Origin: Bacillus piscicola
GTDB taxonomy: Bacteria; Bacillota; Bacilli; Bacillales; Marinococcaceae
Direction: 5' to 3'
Assembly (NCBI RefSeq): GCF_022458745.1
Contig: NZ_JAJJJF010000004.1
Span: 62,001-126,000 of the forward strand
Length of the DNA: 64,000 bases
The position numbers were made by a program, and so were the translations under genes. Numbering within the stretch: the stretch's first letter is position 1; each line of letters opens with the position of its first letter. Positions 1 to 7,735 of the stretch are shown here, in pieces. The notes beneath the pieces are model-generated. The model ran no database searches. It was not told the origin of the DNA and saw only the letters and a program-made list of their open reading frames with translations.

Positions 1-86
1 TCAGACGTCAACGCGATCGAGGATGAAATCGTGTCCAGGCAGTTCCTTAAAGAAGTCCGCAACTGTTGTTTATTATCTTCAGCCAT
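1..86 (-). CDS. ywlG: YwlG-like DUF436 protein, N-terminal fragment
   Basis: The 5' end of a minus-strand gene that leaves the window at base 1; only 28 codons are visible. The ATG at 84-86 follows a good ribosome binding site (AAGGTGA, five bases upstream). The visible peptide begins MAEDNKQQLRTSLRN and has no diagnostic motif. The name rests mainly on synteny: in Bacillus subtilis ywlG directly follows rpiB (ywlF), as here. YwlG proteins are conserved Firmicute proteins of unknown function. The identification is an inference, since almost all of the protein lies outside the window. Confidence 0.55.
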   Translation of the reverse strand, partial: MAEDNKQQLRTSLRNCLDTISSSIALTS

Positions 87-229
87 CGTGCTCACCTTCT
101 TTTTCTTTTAATGTACCACAAAATGCCGAATTGGGAAAAAAGGAATGTCAAGGAGTATGCGTCAAGTTTTTCTCGACATGGTTATCAGGACAATATTTTC
201 AGCACTCTGCTTTTCACATCTACATCCGG

Positions 230-410
230 CTTCCAATCGCTCTGGGCGGATGCTTTCCGCGGGCAACGCTTCAGCTTCCTCGTGAGCAAAGAGCGCTCAC
301 TGCGGGATCTTCAGCTGTTGCTTTTCCCGCTGGAGTCACCGCCCGACGCTCTTTTCAGTCTGCAAATGTGTCCATTTTCTTTTTTCGTTAACGAGTAAAA
401 ATTTACACAT
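230..410. repeat. Long imperfect-palindrome intergenic repeat (family C, fullest copy)
   Basis: The 450 bases between ywlG and rpiB hold no gene. They contain a GC-rich imperfect palindrome from about 236 to 350. The left arm has CTCTGGGCGG, TTTCCGCGGGCAACGC and TTCAGCTTCC; the right arm has TTCAGCTGTTGC, TTTTCCCGC and GGAGTCACCGCCC. The AT-rich 3' flank (about 355-410) matches the flank of a shortened copy at 27995-28070. Partial relatives lie near 34707 and 54432. It resembles a dispersed repeat I associate with Bacillaceae intergenic regions, but I cannot name the family. The short open frames across it lack ribosome binding sites and look like chance. Confidence 0.6.
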
Positions 411-475
411 ACTGTCAAGGAGGGATGGGGGCGTGTGACTCTCTACTGCTAAACGCATAGGTTTGTATGTGAACA

Positions 476-506
476 ACCCCTGCGCCATATGTATGGAAGC
501 AGGGGT
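476..506 (-). terminator. Hairpin downstream of rpiB
   Basis: Perfect 8-bp stem (ACCCCTGC at 476-483 with GCAGGGGT at 499-506) and a 15-base loop, 30 bases past the rpiB stop. On the minus strand it is followed only by TTGTTC, so the U-tract is poor. It could be a weak terminator or an RNA-stabilising 3' stem. Confidence 0.4.
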
Positions 507-534
507 CGTGAAAAAAATAACATTCCTTAAGCCT

Positions 535-975
535 TTATTGCTCTTCGATGGCCATCATTTTCTCTACGCGCCTGGCATGACGGCCGCCTTCGTATTCGGT
601 GCCGAGCCATGCTTTTACAATTTCAGCGGCGAGGCCAGGACCGACGATGCGCTCACCCATTGCCAGAATGTTGCTGTCGTTATGGGCCCGCGTGGCTTTT
701 GCGCTGAATACGTCATGAACGAGGGCACAGCGGATTCCTTTGATTTTGTTTGCCGATATCGACATGCCGATGCCGGTACCGCATATTAAGATGCCTTTAT
801 CCGCTTCCCCAGATGCCACTTTATTTGCGACCGGGATCGCGTAGTCAGGATAATCAACGGAATCGTCGCAGTGGCAGCCGACATCATCGATTTCCAGATC
901 CATTTCGTTCAACACCTGAAGGATCTCTTCTTTGAGCCGCAGCCCGGCGTGATCCGATCCTATAGCCAATTTCAT
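535..975 (-). CDS. rpiB: Ribose-5-phosphate isomerase B
   Basis: RpiB/LacAB-family sugar isomerase of 146 aa, interconverting ribose-5-phosphate and ribulose-5-phosphate in the pentose phosphate pathway (cytosolic). The N-terminal IGSDHAG motif and the CGTGIGMSISANK segment carry the family's phosphate-binding and catalytic residues, including the active-site Cys. HNDSNILAMGER is also typical. I chose the ATG at 973-975, eight bases after AAAGGGG; a TTG one codon earlier is less likely. The order ywlE-rpiB-ywlG matches B. subtilis ywlEFG, with a chemoreceptor gene inserted after ywlE. Confidence 0.93.
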   Translation of the reverse strand: MKLAIGSDHAGLRLKEEILQVLNEMDLEIDDVGCHCDDSVDYPDYAIPVANKVASGEADKGILICGTGIGMSISANKIKGIRCALVHDVFSAKATRAHNDSNILAMGERIVGPGLAAEIVKAWLGTEYEGGRHARRVEKMMAIEEQ

Positions 976-1031
976 CAAGGGTACCCCTTTCCTTTATTTA
1001 AGTAGTTTTGTTATATGTTCTCACGTTTTTG

Positions 1032-2333
1032 CTAGGTTGTAAATTTTTCAATCGTTACTTTTAATCGTTCGGCCTGTTTGGAAAGGTCGTGGGCTGTTTC
1101 GGCGCAAGCCTGGATCACGTCGGATTGGGTTTTCGCGGCTGATGTTACCTCCATCGCGCCTGCTGACGTTTCCTGGGCGATGGCTGCGACTTCCTGCGAG
1201 TCATTGGACGTTTTCTCAAAAGCTTCCATTTGCCGGTCAATTAACATGCTGATGTCGTTGACCGCGTTCGCTACGGTTTGCACGGATGTTTCCATGGCGG
1301 ATAGAGCGGAGCTTGTTTCCGTTCCTTTTACAGACTCACGGCTTGCAGCTTCGGCCTGGTTTTCAATTTTTTGCACCGCATTTTGCACTTCGGATTGAAT
1401 GGTCTGGATGAGTTTGCGGACTTCCTCGACCGCTTTCGAACTTTCATCGGCGAGTTTTCTTACCTCTTGAGCAACGACTTCAAAGCCTCTTCCCTGCTCT
1501 CCGGCGCGCGCCGCTTCAATCGAGGCATTCAGTGCAAGCAAGTTCGTCTGCTCGGCAATATCTCCGACCATGCTAATAATCTCGCCGATTTTCTTCGCTT
1601 GCATATCGAGTGATTCAATGGCGGACAGGGATTCCTGGTTGTCCCTCTCCATTTGTTTCATCCCGTCAACAAGTGACTGTATGACATTCTTGCTTTCGTC
1701 GAGGGTGCTGACCATTTCACCGGCAGAGCTTTTGGAATCGTTCGCTTTTGTCTGAACCTCCGTTGCTATTCGAGTGACATCTTCCATCGACTCGGCCGTA
1801 TTTTGAATGGCGATCGCGGATTGTTCGGCTCCTGAGGCGATTTCATCCACGGTTGCGGAAATGCTCGCCGCATGATCTGCTGCTTCATCTGAAGAGGTGG
1901 TGATCGCCGCTACTTTACTGCTCGTTTCCTGAAAATTGTTTTCGATATCCTTTACCATGGCACGAAGGTTCTCCAGCATACCGTTGTAAGCAAGGCCAAG
2001 CCCTCTTAACTCATCATCGGACGCGGTCATTTTCACATCTTCATGAATATCCCCGCCAGCCGCTTGACGGGCCGCCGCCTCTAACCGTCTCAGCGGCTTC
2101 GTAATAAGTGGGGCCGACACAAAGGCTAAAATACCACTCCAAATCCAGCCGAGAAGCAACGTCGCAATGATAAAGACATCGCTTGAGATTCCCCAAGATT
2201 CTGGAATCATATCTGCCAATACGAAAATGAAAAAGGCACTCGTTCCGTAAGTAATGATCGTAACCGCACTGATTCCAAGCACAAGTTTTTTCCGAATGCT
2301 GAATCGATATGTCTGCTTTTCTTTTTCCCGCAT
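1032..2333 (-). CDS. Methyl-accepting chemotaxis protein without a large sensor domain
   Basis: Chemoreceptor of 433 aa. Two hydrophobic segments (about 17-41 and 47-72) are joined by a short loop, so there is essentially no extracytoplasmic ligand domain. A HAMP segment follows, then a cytoplasmic coiled-coil signalling domain. The conserved hairpin tip is clear ([20 protein letters not shown], then [18 protein letters not shown]). Such receptors usually signal through CheA/CheW and may sense a membrane, cytoplasmic or energy-related cue. The ATG follows AGGAGG. It lies 21 bp downstream of ywlE on the same strand and may be cotranscribed with it. This receptor is absent from the B. subtilis version of the locus. 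The ligand is unknown. Confidence 0.9.
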   Translation of the reverse strand: MREKEKQTYRFSIRKKLVLGISAVTIITYGTSAFFIFVLADMIPESWGISSDVFIIATLLLGWIWSGILAFVSAPLITKPLRRLEAAARQAAGGDIHEDVKMTASDDELRGLGLAYNGMLENLRAMVKDIENNFQETSSKVAAITTSSDEAADHAASISATVDEIASGAEQSAIAIQNTAESMEDVTRIATEVQTKANDSKSSAGEMVSTLDESKNVIQSLVDGMKQMERDNQESLSAIESLDMQAKKIGEIISMVGDIAEQTNLLALNASIEAARAGEQGRGFEVVAQEVRKLADESSKAVEEVRKLIQTIQSEVQNAVQKIENQAEAASRESVKGTETSSALSAMETSVQTVANAVNDISMLIDRQMEAFEKTSNDSQEVAAIAQETSAGAMEVTSAAKTQSDVIQACAETAHDLSKQAERLKVTIEKFTT

Positions 2334-2354
2334 TGCCGGCCTCCTGCTATCTGC

Positions 2355-2804
2355 CTATAAGTAGTGAATCTTTTCGAGTACCGCGTCGATTAACTGTTCC
2401 AGCTCATGAGCGGTGGCTCGATACGTATCAACAGTCCCGCCAAACGGGTCCATGACGTCGCCGTCCGGACTGTCTAAGGCAAATTCTTTAATGGTAAACA
2501 TTTTATCGGCTGCTTCCGGGAATTGTTGAGCCGTCATTTCAAGATGATTTTTTGTCATCGTTAAGACGACGTCTGCCCAATGGACTAACTCTTTTGTCAG
2601 GGTGGAAGACGTATGGTTCAATTCTAGCTCTCTCTCACGAAGGACCTCGATTGTCCCTTGAGATGCCGGCATCCCGTCCGTTGTAAACAGCCCAGCCGAC
2701 TTTGCTTTAATATCCGTTTTCCCTTTTGCTTTCGCCAGCAGCAAAGCCTCCGCCAGCGGGCTTCTGCACGTGTTGCCCGTACAGACAAATAGTATATGAG
2801 CCAC
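2355..2804 (-). CDS. ywlE: Protein-arginine phosphatase (low-molecular-weight PTP fold)
   Basis: A 149-aa member of the low-molecular-weight phosphatase fold. The P-loop CTGNTCRS near residues 8-15 carries the nucleophilic Cys and Arg. The Thr in this loop is the residue known in B. subtilis and Geobacillus YwlE to favour phospho-arginine over phospho-tyrosine. The general-acid Asp is in DPFGG near the C-terminus. YwlE removes arginine phosphorylation placed by McsB, linking it to CtsR and ClpCP protein quality control. The start is a GTG after AAGGAAGG. Synteny with ywlC, mntP and rpiB supports orthology. Confidence 0.92.
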   Translation of the reverse strand: MAHILFVCTGNTCRSPLAEALLLAKAKGKTDIKAKSAGLFTTDGMPASQGTIEVLRERELELNHTSSTLTKELVHWADVVLTMTKNHLEMTAQQFPEAADKMFTIKEFALDSPDGDVMDPFGGTVDTYRATAHELEQLIDAVLEKIHYL

Positions 2805-2857
2805 AGAAATTCACCTTCCTTTTTACATCTTTTGAATCCTTTTACATCTGCTTAGGC

Positions 2858-3400
2858 TCAAAAAATTAATTTGAGACCGAAGCCGCATAATATGACGCCT
2901 CCGATTATTTCTCCGTAGCGGCCGAAGGTGTATTGCAAGTGCCCTCCGAGGGTAAGGCCTCCCCAAGTGAAGAAGGCGCTAAATAAACCGAAAACGAGAA
3001 GTACTGATAAAAGCGGGGCGTTCAAGATACCAAGTGAAATGCCGATCGAAAAACTGTCTAAGCTGACTAATAAAGCAAAGGCAAACAGGCCGAAACCATG
3101 CGGCACAATAACAGACTGAACATTCTCGTCACTACTCCAGCCCGCCTTAATCATCTGCAGGCCGATAATAGCAAGGAGCGCTCCCGCCGCAATTAATGCA
3201 ATCTGTTCAAACGTAGACGCGATCCAGCGCCCGCTCGTTAAACCGATATAAGGCATGACCATATGAAACAATCCTACAACCACGGCAACCCGCAGCTTGT
3301 TCACATGCTGGTTGTTTTGCATCGCAACCGCCAGTGACATCGAAAAAGCATCCATACTTAAGGCAAACCCCATCGTAAACAAAATGATCCAACCACTCAT
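2858..3400 (-). CDS. mntP: Manganese efflux pump MntP
   Basis: MntP/YtaF-family membrane protein with about six transmembrane segments (180 aa from the chosen start). The family signature is a pair of repeats, each with an acidic residue in the first helix: ALSMDAFSMSLA near the N-terminus and LVSLDSFSIGIS in the second half. The family exports Mn(II). I chose the internal ATG at 3398-3400, which has GGGAGGG eight bases upstream, over the ATG at 3419-3421, which has no convincing site. It is the ywlD position of B. subtilis. A perfect inverted repeat lies immediately upstream. Confidence 0.9.
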   Translation of the reverse strand: MSGWIILFTMGFALSMDAFSMSLAVAMQNNQHVNKLRVAVVVGLFHMVMPYIGLTSGRWIASTFEQIALIAAGALLAIIGLQMIKAGWSSDENVQSVIVPHGFGLFAFALLVSLDSFSIGISLGILNAPLLSVLLVFGLFSAFFTWGGLTLGGHLQYTFGRYGEIIGGVILCGFGLKLIF

Positions 3401-3413
3401 TCCCCTAACCCTC

Positions 3414-3451
3414 CCGGACATGCTGTGCTCTTACAACGTATGCATGTCCGG
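3414..3451 (-). promoter_or_regulatory. Perfect 10-bp hairpin abutting the mntP ribosome binding site
   Basis: CCGGACATGC (3414-3423) pairs perfectly with GCATGTCCGG (3442-3451) around an 18-base loop. On the minus strand it lies between the ywlC stop and mntP, and its last bases run into the mntP Shine-Dalgarno sequence (GGGAGGG). There is no U-tract, so it is unlikely to be an ordinary terminator. It may modulate mntP translation or stabilise the ywlC mRNA end. I do not see the sequence of a yybP-ykoY manganese riboswitch. Confidence 0.55.
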
Positions 3452-3461
3452 AGGAGTTTAT

Positions 3462-4514
3462 TCAGGTTCTGGCAGCTGCTTTTTCCAGTCTGTTCATAAT
3501 CGCGAGACCAAGACCTTCGCGCGAAAACGTTTCACAGAAAATAATATCTACGCCGCTTTCATCGGCACGCCGCAACGTATCATAGAGACTGGCACTGACT
3601 TCTTCCAGACGGCTTCCGGAACCGAGTGATAAAAAAACGTCAGCACACCGGCTAAATTCGTCGCGGCGCTCTTCGGAAGCAAGAACGGCAATGGTGCTGC
3701 CTTGCCGTTTCGCTTCGTTCATCTGCCTCTCGTTCTCCGTGGAATTATCAGTTAGTAAGTACACAGGCGCATCAGGAGCGTAATGGCGGTATTTCATGCC
3801 TGGTGCTTTCGGTGTTACTTTGGCATCTGCGGGTGCGCCACCGGGTAGGCGAACCTTTTCTTTTCCTAGTATGTCCTCGATTTCTTCTTTCGTAATACCG
3901 CCGGGCCGTAAAATCCAAGCCTCATCCCCCGTACAGTCGACAACCGTAGACTCAAGCCCGTACCCCGAAGCACCTCCGTCCACGATGCCGGCAATTCTGC
4001 CATCTAAATCACGTCGGACGTGTTCCGCCTTTGTCGGACTCGGCCGCCCTGATCGATTGGCGCTCGGGGCGGCAACCGGGACACCGGCCGCTGTGATGAG
4101 GGCGCGAGCGACGGGGTGGTCGGGCATCCTCACAGCAACGCTATCGAGTCCCGCCGTCACGAGATTCGAAACGGATGGTTTTTTCGGTACGATGAGCGTA
4201 AGAGCACCCGGCCAGAATGCATCCGCCAGCTGTCTCGCCATTTCAGGAATGTCCGCGGCTAAATCATGCCACTGCGCCCTTTCCCCAATATGAACAATGA
4301 GAGGATTATCCGCCGGCCTTCCTTTCGCTTGAAAAATTTTTTTTACCGCTTCTTCGTTGGTGGCGTCTCCTCCAAGCCCGTAAACTGTTTCAGTTGGAAA
4401 CGCAATAACCTCTCCTTTTTTTATCCACAGTCCTGCTTGCTGTATGTCCGGGTGTGAGGTCAGTTGGTTATCTTCTTTATCCACACACCATACTTCCGTC
4501 TGTTGATAACTCAT
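3462..4514 (-). CDS. ywlC: L-threonylcarbamoyladenylate synthase (Sua5/YwlC type)
   Basis: A 350-aa Sua5-type enzyme with an N-terminal YrdC domain (about 25-210) and a C-terminal Sua5 domain. It makes threonylcarbamoyl-AMP from threonine, bicarbonate and ATP for the t6A37 modification of ANN-decoding tRNAs. Visible signatures are FPTETVYGLGGDA, KGRPADNPLIVH, SANRSGRPSPT and the linker APGMKYRHYAPDAP that leads into the Sua5 domain. Length fits the long form rather than the short TsaC form. The 5' third contains two perfect DnaA boxes (4421 and 4477). Confidence 0.94.
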   Translation of the reverse strand: MSYQQTEVWCVDKEDNQLTSHPDIQQAGLWIKKGEVIAFPTETVYGLGGDATNEEAVKKIFQAKGRPADNPLIVHIGERAQWHDLAADIPEMARQLADAFWPGALTLIVPKKPSVSNLVTAGLDSVAVRMPDHPVARALITAAGVPVAAPSANRSGRPSPTKAEHVRRDLDGRIAGIVDGGASGYGLESTVVDCTGDEAWILRPGGITKEEIEDILGKEKVRLPGGAPADAKVTPKAPGMKYRHYAPDAPVYLLTDNSTENERQMNEAKRQGSTIAVLASEERRDEFSRCADVFLSLGSGSRLEEVSASLYDTLRRADESGVDIIFCETFSREGLGLAIMNRLEKAAART

Positions 4515-4786
4515 GTTTGTCTCCTTCCGCTTCCGCGCCTTTCACCCTACCATTATAAGGATGTATGTTAACTTTGCGCAAATGAAAAAAGATACCCACA
4601 TGTTGTTTTTGATCTGTGGATATCTTACAAAAACCCCATGATTATAGGGTTTGTATGTATAAAAGTATCTATCAACCAAACCAATCCTTCCACTTTTCCA
4701 CAATGAAGAAAGAGTGCTTAGGAGTATCATCCACAGATGCGGCATTCTTTTCCACATTTTCAGCCTTATCCACTTGGTTATCCACA
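4421..4786. promoter_or_regulatory. DnaA-box cluster at ywlC-spoIIR
   Basis: Three perfect TTATCCACA boxes lie at 4421-4429, 4477-4485 and 4778-4786. One-mismatch relatives are at 4501-4509 and 4614-4622 (both minus strand), 4694-4702, 4727-4735, 4748-4756 and 4766-4774. The cluster spans the 5' part of ywlC, the ywlC-spoIIR gap and the 3' part of spoIIR. From memory, B. subtilis has DnaA-box clusters outside oriC, one of them associated with ywlC, thought to help control replication initiation. Density and shared location support function; binding itself is inferred. Confidence 0.65.
4629..4653 (-). terminator. Putative spoIIR terminator
   Basis: On the minus strand AAACCC and GGGTTT form a stem around TATAATCATG, followed by further T residues. 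It sits 20 bases past the spoIIR stop and before ywlC. The stem is short but the U-tract is acceptable. Confidence 0.55.
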
Positions 4787-5295
4787 GCCTGCGCCTCGTT
4801 GTCCGCAGGAATGAAACAAAGCGGCGGGAAAAGAACACACCACCAATTCGCTCCCTCTCCTTCTCCAATCGTAATAACGAGTGCTTCATAGGATCCAGCC
4901 GGATAAATAAGCGGCCCATAAATTCGCGTCGGAAACTCAACGTCTGTTGCAAGTTTTAGGGAAAAATCATGCCCGCTGTCCAAACGATCGAGCGTCTCCT
5001 GGACAATCGTCTCAAGCGTCGGCCCCGCTTCCGAAATAGCTGTCCGTGCTTCTTTTTTATTATCGAGTTCTGCGACGAGACCACGGATTTCCTCGTTCAC
5101 CGCATCGCGAACTTCCCGCTTCAACAGCTGTTCACCCGGTGAATCATCGTGAGCCAGGATTCGCAGCCTGATTGCTTCATCCGGGATAACGTTATTTTGG
5201 GAAATGGATGCGGACGCCTCTTGCTGCTGTTCCATTTGAATAAATACCAAAACCATTAAAAATATAATATAAAAAAGTGCTTTCTTATTACGCAT
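4672..5295 (-). CDS. spoIIR: Stage II sporulation protein R
   Basis: SpoIIR, a secreted signal made in the forespore that activates the SpoIIGA protease in the mother cell so that pro-sigma-E is processed. The protein (207 aa from the chosen start) has an N-terminal membrane or signal segment (KKALFYIIFLMVLVFIQ) and the family blocks PDEAIRLRILAHDDSP, LKREVRDAV and GEGANWWCVLFPPLCF. I chose the ATG at 5293-5295, ten bases after AAAGGGCGG; GTG codons ten codons earlier lack a site. The C-terminal tail after about residue 155 is variable. A sigma-F-like -35 (GTTTA on the minus strand, 5352-5356) is present but its -10 is poor. The gene proves a sporulation lineage. Confidence 0.92.
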   Translation of the reverse strand: MRNKKALFYIIFLMVLVFIQMEQQQEASASISQNNVIPDEAIRLRILAHDDSPGEQLLKREVRDAVNEEIRGLVAELDNKKEARTAISEAGPTLETIVQETLDRLDSGHDFSLKLATDVEFPTRIYGPLIYPAGSYEALVITIGEGEGANWWCVLFPPLCFIPADNEAQAVDNQVDKAENVEKNAASVDDTPKHSFFIVEKWKDWFG

Positions 5296-5375
5296 GCCAA
5301 CGACACCGCCCTTTCTTTTCACCACTCAGTGTGGGCAGTGCCGATGATTCATAAACGGGGGAATCGTTCGACAAT

Positions 5376-5666
5376 TTAAACAGCTTCATTATTTTCCAGT
5401 TGCAAGATGATCTTCGCAAAAACCTTAAAATCACCGATATGCTTTTCTAAAATACCGAGGTTCCGCTCCTAATAGTCATGAACAGCAATATTTCGGAATC
5501 CGACCATATTTATCAAAGACGTTGCCAGATTCTCTTTAATAATTTCTGCTTCTTGCAAGAATCTGAATGCGTCGCGACTAGCCTTAGGCACACCTAACAC
5601 AACACTAAGCTTCATTAACAAAACGCTTGTTAAACAAAAATCAAACTTTTTGATTATATATGTAAG
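5376..5666 (-). pseudogene. HepT-like HEPN toxin remnant
   Basis: The minus strand from 5666 to the TAA at 5376-5378 reads as the C-terminal two thirds of a HepT (DUF86) HEPN ribonuclease, with one in-frame TAG at 5469-5471. Recognisable pieces are LGVPKASRDAFRFLQEA, MVGFRNIAVHDY (the HEPN RxxxxH catalytic motif, intact) and GDFKVFAKIIL. The TAG follows HDY, where the family usually has Gln, so a single CAG-to-TAG change explains it. The N-terminus is cut off by a TGA at 5667-5669. No MntA nucleotidyltransferase antitoxin partner is visible. It looks like a decayed toxin-antitoxin module. Confidence 0.8.
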
Positions 5667-5796
5667 TCAAATACAGTTTGTCATTCTTTCATAATGGTAT
5701 GGCATGTAGATGGAACCCTTTGATCCGCTTCTTAATTCTGAACCTCAAACAGCTCTCCCTTATGCCGTTACAGCGCCCTTTTCTGGAATAACCTTA

Positions 5797-6192
5797 TCAC
5801 TTAACAGCAATATAAATATCTATACTCCCATTTGGATAATACTTTTCAAAATCATATGTATAAGCGCGTTCCAATTGTCCTTCTTTTTCCTTATTCCAAA
5901 TTTTATTCCAGGTATTCAAAATTCCTTGCTCTGAATCAGTGTCGACTTTAAATACCTCATATTCTATATCCTCTGGGATTGTTATTGACGATTCACTTTT
6001 CCCTTCGATAGCAACACTCAATGTATAATCACCTTTATAATCAGACTCATATTCATGATACAAACCGTATGTATTGCCTTCATGTTGCGATAAGTCAACC
6101 GATGCACCTTTCCACATATCCGTAATCTTTTGCATTACCTGTTCATCATTGAAATTATTTGTTCTGATAGTGTTTATAAGCGTTAAATCCAT
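5797..6192 (-). CDS. GyrI-like small-molecule-binding domain protein
   Basis: A 131-aa protein resembling the stand-alone GyrI-like or AraC effector-binding domain. Features are a central acidic YHEYESDYKGDYTLSVAIE block, then IPEDIEYEVFKVD and TWNKIWNKEKEGQLERAYTYDFEKY, ending YIAVK. These domains bind small hydrophobic or cationic ligands; some sequester drugs or serve as ligand sensors. There is no helix-turn-helix here. I chose the ATG at 6190-6192, five bases after AAAGGGTGG; a GTG three codons upstream is too close to that site. Low GC compared with neighbours, together with the adjacent toxin remnant, suggests an acquired segment. The ligand is unknown. Confidence 0.72.
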   Translation of the reverse strand: MDLTLINTIRTNNFNDEQVMQKITDMWKGASVDLSQHEGNTYGLYHEYESDYKGDYTLSVAIEGKSESSITIPEDIEYEVFKVDTDSEQGILNTWNKIWNKEKEGQLERAYTYDFEKYYPNGSIDIYIAVK

Positions 6193-6359
6193 AATTTCCA
6201 CCCTTTCAATTTATTTTTAATTTAATAAGCATTTTTCAACAATCTGGCCCGATTCAGGCACAATCCTTATTCCAGAATGTGGCCCGTTAATGGAGTAGTT
6301 TAAAGCCGCTTGTCACAATGAGATAGCTTGATAATGTACAGCTCAATCACCATATCAAA

Positions 6360-6816
6360 ATCAGCTCTCTTGCCTGCTAGGGTTCTGATGCTGTTATTTC
6401 AGTGTTTTGTTGATTTGATATCATCATACGAGCGCTATGACGCCGTTATTATGACGGGTTGCAAAGTTTATGACATCACATAAACTCTATACTGCTTCTA
6501 TTTTTTCGATTCTCCGATTTCGGGACGTCATTTGTGTGTGTGACGCTGTTATTTTGGCGTTGCGATGATTTCACGACATCATATGGATGCTGTGATGTCT
6601 CTATTTTGATGCATCGCTGTTTTCATAGCTTCATACATGCCCTATGGTGTTCCTATTTCGTCCATTCCTTATTTTCATGGCTCCATACGAACGCTATGAT
6701 GCGCTTATTTCGCCTGTTCTCCGTTTTCATGACTTCATTGGCGACATATGGCGTTGCTATTTCTGCGGTTGTTTCTTTTCATGACACCACACAACCCCTA
6801 TGACGTTGTTCTTGCA
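6360..6816 (+). repeat. 52-bp hairpin-unit array A1 (nine units)
   Basis: Fills most of the 670-base gap between prmC and the GyrI-like gene. Each unit has a left half like TTTCATGACNCCATAC and a right half like TATGACGTCGTTATTT. The right-half cores (GACGTCGTTATT and variants) begin at 6387, 6439, 6491, 6542, 6594, 6646, 6698, 6750 and 6802: steps of 52 bp except one of 51. Units differ strongly in sequence but keep the pitch. The halves are imperfect inverted repeats, so each unit can form a hairpin. No gene is supported here. Confidence 0.85.
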
Positions 6817-6865
6817 AACCTTCCAACATACCATATTACCCTTCTACCTTAAGGCGGAAGGCAGG

Positions 6866-7735
6866 CTACCGCCCATGGGGACGCTCGCAAAATACCATTC
6901 GGTCTTTCCCGTTTATGTCGTATCGTACATCTACAACTGCGTCCGGAAGAGCCTGTTTCATGATGCGGGCGACTTCATGACCTTGGCCTACCCCCACTTC
7001 AAAGGCAGCGAGCCCCGGCTTCGTTAAGAGACCCGGCAGGGATACGGCGATTTTCCGGTAACAAAACAGTCCATCTTCATCACGGCCGACGAGAGCTATT
7101 TCCGGCTCATGGTCTCTGACTAACGGGTCGAGTTCCTGCCAGTCAGCCACCGGGATGTAGGGTGGATTGGACGCGATGACGTTCCAGCTTTTTTGCGTCT
7201 CAATAAGCGGTGCCGTTAAGTCTCCTCGTTTAAACGTGACCTTCGCCTGGAGAGCCTCTGCATTTTTCCTCGCGACGGCAAGCGCTGCTTCGTTAATATC
7301 AACCGCCGTTACGTCACGACCGGGCATCTCAAGCGCGAGGGTGATCGCAATCGCGCCGCTCCCCGTTCCAATATCCGCCACAGCTGTGGCCTCTGGATGC
7401 TTTTTCATCCAGGACAGCACTCCAAGAACGAGTTCCTCTGTTTCCGGGCGGGGAATCAACACCTGGTCATTCACCGTGAATCGTCTTCCAAAAAATTCTT
7501 CATACCCGGTCAGGTGCTGAATCGGAATCCCTTCGCTGTGAGCAAGCACCCCGGTCTGGAACTTCTGCCAGGCTTCCACAGACAGCGGCTCTCGCCTGGC
7601 CAGGTGAAAATCCGTCCAGCTTAAGCCGAGCTGTTCTTTCATCAACACGTCAGCGGCACGCCGTTCCCGTCCCTTTTTTTCCAAAAAAGAAGAAGCCCAC
7701 TGTAAGGCTTCATACACATACATTTGTTTTGTCAC
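6866..7735 (-). CDS. prmC: Peptide chain release factor N5-glutamine methyltransferase
   Basis: PrmC/HemK methylates the Gln of the GGQ motif in release factors, using S-adenosylmethionine. The 289-aa protein has the N-terminal helical domain, then the Rossmann methyltransferase core with VADIGTGSGAIAITLA (SAM binding) and the catalytic NPPYIP motif. It is translationally coupled to prfA: the GTG start shares one base with the prfA TAG stop (7735). This is the standard prfA-prmC arrangement of Bacilli. Confidence 0.95.
   Translation of the reverse strand: MTKQMYVYEALQWASSFLEKKGRERRAADVLMKEQLGLSWTDFHLARREPLSVEAWQKFQTGVLAHSEGIPIQHLTGYEEFFGRRFTVNDQVLIPRPETEELVLGVLSWMKKHPEATAVADIGTGSGAIAITLALEMPGRDVTAVDINEAALAVARKNAEALQAKVTFKRGDLTAPLIETQKSWNVIASNPPYIPVADWQELDPLVRDHEPEIALVGRDEDGLFCYRKIAVSLPGLLTKPGLAAFEVGVGQGHEVARIMKQALPDAVVDVRYDINGKDRMVFCERPHGR

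Noticed and set aside
3402-3461. yybP-ykoY manganese riboswitch before mntP
   Set aside because: The gap is only about 60 bases and lacks the two-stem conserved loops; it contains just one perfect hairpin.
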